This document shows positions 15,135-20,906 of a DNA stretch of 21,310 nt, piece by piece. The notes beneath the pieces were generated by a model. It did no database searches. It was not told the DNA's origin and saw only the letters and a program-made list of their open reading frames with translations. How positions within the stretch are numbered: the stretch's first letter is position 1; each line of letters opens with the position of its first letter. This stretch comes from Flavobacteriales bacterium. Its GTDB lineage: Bacteria > Bacteroidota > Bacteroidia > Flavobacteriales_D > Parvicellaceae. The position numbers were made by a program, and so were the translations under genes. Location of the stretch: contig JALTUD010000170.1 of the NCBI GenBank assembly GCA_027047735.1, forward strand, positions 1 through 21,310, given 5' to 3'.

Positions 15135-15707
15135 TTACATCGAAAATGTTTTTCTGTGAAATGGAGATTGCCCAAATTCTTTTACGGCGGTACGATGTTT
15201 TTTTGTAGGGTATCCTTTGTTTTGTTTCCAATCGTACAGCGGAAACTCCTGATGCAATTCATTCATTATGTCATCTCTGTAAGTTTTAGCTAAAATAGAA
15301 GCCGCGGCAATACTAAAATATTTTGAATCTCCTTTTACAATACATTGATGCGGAATGTTTTTATAAGGAGTAAAACGATTTCCGTCTACTAAAATAAGTT
15401 CAGGAACAATCAAAAGCTGGTCTAAAGCTCTGTGCATAGCAAGAAACGAAGCATTCAAGATGTTTATTTCATCTATTTCCTTATGCGACACAATTCCCAC
15501 AGCCCAAGCCAGTGCCTCTTCTTCAATGATGGGACGAAGTGCATATCTTTTCTTCTCACTCAATTTTTTAGAATCCGTAAGAATCGAATTATCGAAATTT
15601 TGAGGAAGTATCACTGCAGCAGCAACCACCGGACCGGCAAGACAACCTCTACCGGCTTCATCACAACCGGCTTCAATCGTATTTTCTTTATAAAAAGGTA
15701 AAAGCAT
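15135..15707 (-). CDS. rnhB: Ribonuclease HII
   Basis: 190 residues, the normal size. It cleaves the RNA strand at ribonucleotides embedded in DNA. The conserved sequences are AGCDEAGRGCLAGPVVAAAV (Asp16, Glu17), DSKKLSEKKR, ILVDGN (Asp108) and VKGDSKYFSIAAASILAKT (Asp127), giving the complete DEDD metal site. NKGYPTKKHR follows, as usual. The ATG at 15707 is only 17 nt from the E3 repeat, so the promoter must be inside E3 or squeezed into the AT-rich gap. The permease gene follows 48 nt after the stop. Confidence 0.95.
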   Translation of the reverse strand: MLLPFYKENTIEAGCDEAGRGCLAGPVVAAAVILPQNFDNSILTDSKKLSEKKRYALRPIIEEEALAWAVGIVSHKEIDEINILNASFLAMHRALDQLLIVPELILVDGNRFTPYKNIPHQCIVKGDSKYFSIAAASILAKTYRDDIMNELHQEFPLYDWKQNKGYPTKKHRTAVKEFGQSPFHRKTFSM

Positions 15708-15724
15708 ATTTATATTTTATAAGG

Positions 15725-15867
15725 TTTGGGCGTTCCCCTTACGGCATAAAAAAGCAATTTCGTTGCACTACATTGCTTTTTAACGCCGTAAGGGTCGGGC
15801 TATCCGCTATATCTTTTGCCCTCCAAAAGGAGGGAGGGCAAAAGGATGCCGCTCCTATCCCTAACGC
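15725..15867 (+). repeat. Structured intergenic element E3 (subtype I)
   Basis: About 143 nt. TTTGGGCGTTCCC is followed by stem B (arms 15737-15758 and 15772-15793), GGTCGGGCTATCCGCTATAT, stem A (arms 15813-15824 and 15833-15844, identical to E2), GGATGCCGCTC and CTATCCCTAACGC. Compared with E2, stem B carries paired changes: CTTTACGG/CCGTAAAG becomes CCTTACGG/CCGTAAGG, and AGTAGT/ACTACT becomes AGCAAT/ATTGCT. Unlike the other copies it abuts the 5' end of a gene (rnhB) rather than a stop codon. Confidence 0.87.
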
Positions 15868-16150
15868 AGTTGAAATAAGTGCAAAGAAAATGGAATTTAG
15901 TATTCTTAGACGATGAATATTTTCTTTGCGTAGCCCCAGCTACGGAAATAAAATATGAAGAAGTATAAGGATAGTAAAAACATTTTATTGTGCTTAGATT
16001 AACTGTGTTAGGGATACGATCCCTAACGTGTGTAAAATTGGCGGATAGAAAGTGAATTTTTGGTTTCTTAGACGATGAATAAAAATTTTTGAAACTTTCT
16101 TTTTTCCATAAAGTTTATTGCGTTGAACATAGCGGAAAAAAAATATGAAG
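15868..16150 (+). repeat. Composite repeat tract attached to element E3 (no gene)
   Basis: This intergenic stretch has no credible ORF. It carries the CGTAGC/GCTACG hairpin at 15929-15944 and the palindrome GTTAGGGAT/ATCCCTAAC at 16007-16027. A 17-bp direct repeat TTCTTAGACGATGAATA occurs at 15903-15919 and 16065-16081. Positions 15966-16020 are a reverse-complement copy of 3343-3289. Together with E3 it mirrors the arrangement beside E1 and E4. From about 16150 to 16248 I see nothing recognisable. Confidence 0.7.
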
Positions 16151-16248
16151 GCTACAAAACTGATTTATGTTATCAAACTAGTGCTTGTATAAGGAGAACT
16201 TGAACTTAATTATGTAACTTCTCTGCACTACCGATTGCAATGGAAATC

Positions 16249-16344
16249 TTTGTAAAGAAAAAAACAAAAAAACTCTTTAGCACAAGAGCGACGTGAGAAG
16301 CTCCTTGTGCTAAAGGTTTAGTTTTTTGTTTTTTTCTTTGCAAA
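16249..16344. terminator. Long inverted repeat; terminator of the glycyl-tRNA synthetase gene
   Basis: Arms 16249-16289 and 16300-16344 pair over about 40 bp with few mismatches. The core is TTTAGCACAAGAGC with GCTCCTTGTGCTAAA around a 10-nt loop (16290-16299), flanked by A-runs on one arm and T-runs on the other. On minus it begins 29 nt after the synthetase stop and ends in T-rich sequence, so it should terminate that gene, and possibly any plus-strand transcript too. It is longer than an ordinary terminator. Confidence 0.75.
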
Positions 16345-16372
16345 ATTGGAATGTAAAGCGGGTTAAAGTGCC

Positions 16373-17908
16373 CTAAATAAACAGGTTTTTCATATTTACT
16401 TTATTGGTGATTATTTTAGGCAATTCTTCAATCGAAACTCGTTCTTGCTTCATCGAATCCCGTTCTCTTATAGTAACTGTATTGTCTTCCAAAGATTGGT
16501 GGTCAACGGTAATGCAATATGGTGTTCCGATAGCATCTTGACGTCTGTATCGTTTCCCTATCGTATCTTTCTCTTCGTACATACAATTGTGGTCAAACTG
16601 AAGAGCTTTTAGAATTTCTCTGGCTTTCTCCGGTAAACCATCCTTTCTTACCAATGGTAAAATTGCGGCTTTAATCGGTGCTAAAGGAGCAGGAATAGCC
16701 AATACTACCCTTGAGCTTCCGTCTTCCAATTGATCGTCTTTGTAGGAAGCAGAAAGCACCGCTAAAAACATTCGATCAACTCCAATAGAGGTTTCTAACA
16801 CATAAGGAACATAGCTTTCTTTGGTCTCGGGGTCGAAATAACGTAGTTTCTTCCCTGAATATTCTTCGTGTTGCTTTAAATCAAAATCAGTACGTGAATG
16901 GATTCCTTCCAATTCTTTAAAGCCAAACGGGAAGTTAAATTCTATATCGGTAGCCGCATCGGCATAATGAGCCAATTTAACGTGGTCGTGGAATCGGTAG
17001 TTTTCTTCCCCCAAACCTAAGGCTTTGTGCCATTTTATTCTAGTTTCTTTCCAGTATTCAAACCATTTCATTTGCGTACCCGGTTGAATAAAGAATTGCA
17101 TCTCCATTTGCTCAAATTCCCGCATACGGAAGATAAATTGACGAGCGATGATTTCATTTCTAAAAGCTTTACCGATTTGGGCGATACCAAAAGGTAATTT
17201 CATTCGTCCTGTTTTTTGTACATTCAGGTAATTGACAAAAATACCTTGTGCGGTTTCGGGGCGAAGATATACGGTTGAAGCGTCGCCTGCTACTGCACCT
17301 AGTTCAGTGCCAAACATTAGATTAAATTGCTTGACTTCTGTCCAGTTTTTTGAGCCACTCACCGGGCAAACAATTCCCAAATCAATGATTAATTGCTGTA
17401 AGTCATCTAATTTATCGTTGTTTAACGCATCACCCATTCGTTGGTTAATCGACTCTATTTCTTTGGTTCTTCGGAGTACGTTTGGATTGGTGTTTCTAAA
17501 TTCTTCTTCGTTGAAAGCATCACCAAAACGTTTTTTAGCTTTAGTTATATCTTTATTTATTTTGGCTTCTATTTTAGCAATATGGTCTTCAATCAAAACA
17601 TCGGCACGGTAGCGTTTTTTTGAGTCTTTATTGTCTATCATAGGATCGTTAAACGCATCTACATGCCCGGAAGCTTTCCAAGTGGTCGGATGCATGAAAA
17701 TTGCAGCGTCCAATCCAACGATATTTTCGTGTAGTTGAACCATACTCATCCACCAATATTTTTTGATGTTGTTTTTTAGTTCTACACCGTTTTGTGCATA
17801 GTCATACGTTGCACTAAGTCCGTCGTATATTTCACTGTTGGGAAATACAAAACCAAATTCTTTTGCGTGAGAAATTACTTTTTTGAAAAGTTCGTCTTTT
17901 GTTGCCAT
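16373..17908 (-). CDS. glyQS: Glycyl-tRNA synthetase (homodimeric type)
   Basis: 511 residues, as in other Bacteroidota. It charges tRNA-Gly. The class II core is visible: the N-terminal EIYDGLSATYDYAQNGVELK (26-45), the insertion with RADVLIEDHI, PETAQGIFVNYL (217-228), motif 2 FRNEIIARQFIFRMREFEQM (249-268), and motif 3 ETSIGVDRMFLAVL (372-385). The anticodon-binding domain covers about 400-505 (VVLAIPAPLAPIKAAILPLV onward). It is the single-chain eukaryote-like form, not the alpha2-beta2 form. A -7 box lies 30 nt upstream and a long hairpin terminator follows. Confidence 0.96.
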   Translation of the reverse strand: MATKDELFKKVISHAKEFGFVFPNSEIYDGLSATYDYAQNGVELKNNIKKYWWMSMVQLHENIVGLDAAIFMHPTTWKASGHVDAFNDPMIDNKDSKKRYRADVLIEDHIAKIEAKINKDITKAKKRFGDAFNEEEFRNTNPNVLRRTKEIESINQRMGDALNNDKLDDLQQLIIDLGIVCPVSGSKNWTEVKQFNLMFGTELGAVAGDASTVYLRPETAQGIFVNYLNVQKTGRMKLPFGIAQIGKAFRNEIIARQFIFRMREFEQMEMQFFIQPGTQMKWFEYWKETRIKWHKALGLGEENYRFHDHVKLAHYADAATDIEFNFPFGFKELEGIHSRTDFDLKQHEEYSGKKLRYFDPETKESYVPYVLETSIGVDRMFLAVLSASYKDDQLEDGSSRVVLAIPAPLAPIKAAILPLVRKDGLPEKAREILKALQFDHNCMYEEKDTIGKRYRRQDAIGTPYCITVDHQSLEDNTVTIRERDSMKQERVSIEELPKIITNKVNMKNLFI

Positions 17909-17938
17909 TCTTTCTTAAATCTTTTTTGAATAAAGGCA

Positions 17939-17946
17939 CAAAGATA
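17939..17946 (-). promoter_or_regulatory. -7 box of the glycyl-tRNA synthetase gene
   Basis: TATCTTTG on minus matches TAnnTTTG, 30 nt upstream of the ATG at 17908. No T-box or long leader is visible; the leader would be about 25 nt. Confidence 0.5.
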
Positions 17947-17989
17947 ATAGTATAATTGAGAGTATAAAACCTCTAAAAAAATAAAGAGC

Positions 17990-18697
17990 TTATTTCTCTT
18001 TGTTTGTTTTAAAGGCGATTTTAGAAGTAGAGAGATAAAAGAAGAACATATATAAAGCCATTAACAGATGGCTAATATCGTGATAGTTTAACCAATGATG
18101 GATGCTGATTTTGTTGTTGTAAACAAACCCCGGAAGGGCTGCGTACAAAATCGTAAATACAATATAAAGATGAGCTTTTGTTCGTGTCTTTATGTAGATG
18201 AACAATTGTAAGGGAAGTGTGAAAAGGACTAACGAAACCGTAGAGTTTAATTGTGGGAAAATGAAGTTTTGGGTTGCAATCATTAAGGTTACGAAGGTAA
18301 TGAATTGTAACAATACAAAAAGTTTTAAGCCTTTTTTCGATTTTTCGGATAGCAGTTGTTCAGCATCTTTTAGGGTGCCTAATTCCACAAGTAAAAACCC
18401 AATAGAGCTTAAAATCCACCCAATTGTTTTCCATCCAAAAGACAGATAAGCTTGTAGTCCATGACCTAACCAAGCGGCACTGGTCATACCTACGAAAAAG
18501 AACAGAAAGAAATATCTGTAATACGAAAAACTGTTTGATTTTTCTCCTTTATAAAAGGTGAATTGCAAATATGCAAACAAACAAACTAAAGCTGTTAGTT
18601 GATCGGTAAGAGTTGTAACCGGCTCTCTCCATTCAAATTCACCCCACAATAAAGTGGGGTTAAGAATAGAATTTTCGTCAATTATAAATTCAATCAT
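17990..18697 (-). CDS. 7-TM membrane protein, possible CREST-type hydrolase
   Basis: 235 residues with about seven hydrophobic segments (near 33-49, 61-79, 88-106, 124-142, 152-168, 174-192, 207-224). There is no signal peptide. Polar residues sit at helix ends: FEWREPVTTLTDQ (Glu25, Asp32), SAAWLGHG (His79), and HHWLNYHDISH, which gives HxxxH at His206/His210. Seven helices with a terminal HxxxH recall the CREST superfamily of metal-dependent membrane hydrolases (alkaline ceramidases, PAQR, PER1). However, the expected Sx3H is not present: Ser73 is six residues from His79. I therefore call it an uncharacterised membrane protein with a possible hydrolase link. Its ATG is only 4 nt from a -7 box, implying a leaderless or nearly leaderless mRNA. 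Confidence 0.75.
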   Translation of the reverse strand: MIEFIIDENSILNPTLLWGEFEWREPVTTLTDQLTALVCLFAYLQFTFYKGEKSNSFSYYRYFFLFFFVGMTSAAWLGHGLQAYLSFGWKTIGWILSSIGFLLVELGTLKDAEQLLSEKSKKGLKLFVLLQFITFVTLMIATQNFIFPQLNSTVSLVLFTLPLQLFIYIKTRTKAHLYIVFTILYAALPGFVYNNKISIHHWLNYHDISHLLMALYMFFFYLSTSKIAFKTNKEK

Positions 18698-18701
18698 GCT
18701 A

Positions 18702-18709
18702 CAAAGGTA
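18702..18709 (-). promoter_or_regulatory. -7 box touching the start of the 7-TM protein gene
   Basis: TACCTTTG on minus matches TAnnTTTG and is separated from the ATG at 18697 by 4 nt. This leaves practically no 5' leader, as with the toxin gene at 7213. Confidence 0.45.
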
Positions 18710-18747
18710 AAATTTTGTTTGTATATGAAGTGGTTACAATAGCGAAC

Positions 18748-19024
18748 CCTGATTTATATCATTTAAACATTGAATTGAAAAGAGACTATTTCCGTCTTAA
18801 TCAAGATTAACTTAATGAGCGAGAACCTAAATTCCGATTTCTTTGCACTTACTTCAACTGCGTTAGGGATTGGTATCCCTAACCTGTATAAAAAGAGCAC
18901 CATAAAATGTTTTTATTTCCTTTATACTTCTTCAAAAAATATTTCCATAGCGGGTGCTATGCAAAGATTTTTTTCATCGTCTAAAGAAACTAAAACTCAT
19001 TTTCTTACCGCTCTTTTTACACAC
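18748..19024 (-). repeat. Composite repeat tract attached to element E4 (no gene)
   Basis: No credible gene. The outer edge resembles the E1 tract at 3204. It contains the palindrome GTTAGGGAT/ATCCCTAAC (18862-18883), a TTTTATTTCCTTTATA block shared with 3403-3418, the CATAGC/GCTATG hairpin (18946-18961), and the TTTTTTCATCGTCTAAAGAA block also seen beside E1 and, inverted, beside E3. The tract then runs into E4. Confidence 0.75.
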
Positions 19025-19176
19025 GTTAGGGATAGAACGGCGTGTTTGAACTCCTTTTGTGTTGTTGCACCTATGCAACACAAAAGAGTGAGTAGTGATA
19101 GCCCGACCCTCATTTGCTAAACAAACGTTTCGCGGTAGCGATATGTTTGTTTAGTAAATGAGGGGAACGCCCTAAA
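19025..19176 (-). repeat. Structured intergenic element E4 (subtype II)
   Basis: About 152 nt. On minus: TTTAGGGCGTTCCCC, stem B (arms 19145-19163 and 19108-19126, 19 nt with one mismatch, enclosing an inner segment that differs from E1 only in its central loop), GGTCGGGCTATCACTACTCA, stem A, GAGTTCAAACACGCCG, then CTATCCCTAACG. Stem A (CTTTTGTGTTG with CAACACAAAAG) differs completely from the CCCTCC-type stem of the other three copies. The TAG inside its first bases is the stop codon of the NlpC/P60 gene (19172-19174). Confidence 0.87.
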
Positions 19177-19933
19177 TAGTACCTTTTACTACGCGTAAAT
19201 TATGGGTGTATTTATTCAGTTCTCTATTGAATATGCCTTGATGGTCAATTGGGTCTATACGAACTTTGCCTGATGCGTGAATGATTGTGCCGTCTCCCAA
19301 CAAAATTCCTACATGTGTGATTCTTCCTTCTTCGTTGTCAAAAAAGGCTAAATCTCCGGCTTCTGCTGATGACACAAATGAAACGACCTCGCCCAACTTT
19401 GCTTGCTGATACGCATCTCGAGGGAGCTGTATGCCGCACATTTTATAAACAACCTGTGTAAACCCCGAACAATCTATTCCAAATATCGTTTTTCCTCCCC
19501 ATAAATAAGGGGTATTGAGGAAACTTAAAGCATAATCTACAAGGTTTTTCTTGTTCTGCGTTGCTGTATTTCCTTTGAAGATGTACTCTTTTTTTTCTAT
19601 TCTTAATTTTCCTTTTGCAAAATGAGGCAATGTTGCTCCTTGTGGTAATATTTGTTGCCCTGAAAAACTTTCAACAACCGATAATCCTGTTCCGGCAACT
19701 TGTGTTTTTTCGGAGGTTAGGGCGTCAAACTCATCTATCGATATAGGCTGATATTGTTTACGGCAAATCCATGCTTCGTAATCGTCATACGTTGTTTTTA
19801 TCCTCACCCACTTTTCTTGAATTTCTAAAACCTCAAAACAGTCGCCAAAAAGCAATTGCGTAACCATTTCGGCTCTATCGTTCGGAGTTTCTCTACACGG
19901 AACAACGGTCAAATTGCAAATTCCAACCTCCAT
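19172..19933 (-). CDS. NlpC/P60 (C40) peptidase with N-terminal SH3 domain
   Basis: 253 residues. An SH3-like region (about 1-65: PNDRAEMVTQLLFGDCFEVL, KWVRIKTTYDDYEAWI) precedes an NlpC/P60 domain (about 130-253). Catalytic residues are in the usual places: Cys155 in FGIDCSGFTQ, His207 in THVGI and His219 in IIHASG. Family members hydrolyse gamma-D-Glu-diamino acid bonds in cell-wall peptides. There is no signal peptide or lipobox, so it probably acts inside the cell, for example in muropeptide recycling, like the YkfC-type enzymes that share this SH3 plus C40 layout. It starts 6 nt after the transketolase stop and is likely in the same operon. Its TAG stop is supplied by the first bases of E4. 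Confidence 0.9.
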   Translation of the reverse strand: MEVGICNLTVVPCRETPNDRAEMVTQLLFGDCFEVLEIQEKWVRIKTTYDDYEAWICRKQYQPISIDEFDALTSEKTQVAGTGLSVVESFSGQQILPQGATLPHFAKGKLRIEKKEYIFKGNTATQNKKNLVDYALSFLNTPYLWGGKTIFGIDCSGFTQVVYKMCGIQLPRDAYQQAKLGEVVSFVSSAEAGDLAFFDNEEGRITHVGILLGDGTIIHASGKVRIDPIDHQGIFNRELNKYTHNLRVVKGTI

Positions 19934-19939
19934 AACGAT

Positions 19940-20893
19940 TTATTTTCGCTTGATTACTTTTTTTACGGCTTCTACAATGTTTACCGTATCCAAACCATAT
20001 TTTGTCATCAATTCATCAGGTGTTCCGCTTTCGCCGAACGAATCATTGACGGCTACAAATTCCATTGGTGTAGGCAACTCCGTTGCTAGTACTCTTGCAA
20101 TACTTTCACCTAATCCTCCGGCTTTTTGATGTTCTTCGGCAGAGACTACGGCTCTTGTTTTTTTTGCTGATGCAAGCACTGCTTGTTTATCTAAAGGCTT
20201 AATCGTATGAATATTAATTACTTCTACGCTTATTCCTTCCTTATCCAGTTCTTTTGCTGCCTCTAAAGCTTTCCAAACCAAATGACCTGTTGCAAAAACG
20301 GTTACGTCTTTTCCTTCAATCAAAGGTAAGGCTTTACCGATTTCAAAAGGCATATCTTCGGGTATAAAGATAGGCACTTTGGGTCTTCCGAAACGCAAGT
20401 AAACAGGACCTTTATGTTCTGCTATTGCCAGCGTAGCCGCTTTAGTCTGGTTATAATCACAAGGATTTATAACTACCATACCCGGTAGCATTTTCATCAT
20501 TCCTATATCTTCCAAAGTTTGATGTGTTGCTCCATCTTCTCCCAGAGTAAGCCCTGCATGCGAAGCACAAATTTTTACATTCTTGTCCGAATAAGCGATT
20601 GACTGGCGAATTTGGTCGTAAACCCTTGCGGTAGAAAACTCAGCAAATGTACCCGTAAAAGGTATTTTACCTCCGATGGTCATACCTGCGGCAATACACA
20701 TCATGTTCGCTTCTGCAATACCTATTTGAAAGAAACGTTCAGGATTTTCGTCTTTGAATTGGTTCATTTTCAATGACCCCGTTAAATCTGCACAAAGTGC
20801 TACAACATCCTTGTTTTTCCTTCCTAACTCTGCTAGTGCATCTCCAAAACCGGAACGTGTATCTTTTTTGCCTAATACAGGATATTCTTTCAT
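19940..20893 (-). CDS. Transketolase, C-terminal (pyrimidine-binding) subunit
   Basis: 317 residues, the size of the C-terminal half of a split transketolase. It contains the pyrimidine-binding domain (DTRSGFGDALAEL, ALCADLTGS, FQIGIAEANMMCIAAGM with the TPP-activating Glu61, GTFAEFSTARVYDQIRQS) and the C-terminal transketolase domain (from about 190: VTVFATGHLVWKALEAAKEL, INIHTIKPLD). With its N-terminal partner it would form a TPP enzyme of the non-oxidative pentose phosphate pathway. The partner gene is not in the window: the gene 13 nt upstream is unrelated. A link to the heptose genes through sedoheptulose 7-phosphate is possible metabolically but not shown here. Confidence 0.92.
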   Translation of the reverse strand: MKEYPVLGKKDTRSGFGDALAELGRKNKDVVALCADLTGSLKMNQFKDENPERFFQIGIAEANMMCIAAGMTIGGKIPFTGTFAEFSTARVYDQIRQSIAYSDKNVKICASHAGLTLGEDGATHQTLEDIGMMKMLPGMVVINPCDYNQTKAATLAIAEHKGPVYLRFGRPKVPIFIPEDMPFEIGKALPLIEGKDVTVFATGHLVWKALEAAKELDKEGISVEVINIHTIKPLDKQAVLASAKKTRAVVSAEEHQKAGGLGESIARVLATELPTPMEFVAVNDSFGESGTPDELMTKYGLDTVNIVEAVKKVIKRK

Positions 20894-20906
20894 AGCTTTA
20901 GTGTTT

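Noticed and set aside
18815..19120. A 101-residue plus-strand frame over the E4 tract
   Set aside because: It reads through the palindromes and hairpins of the repeat; the same tracts beside E1 and E3 do not keep the frame.
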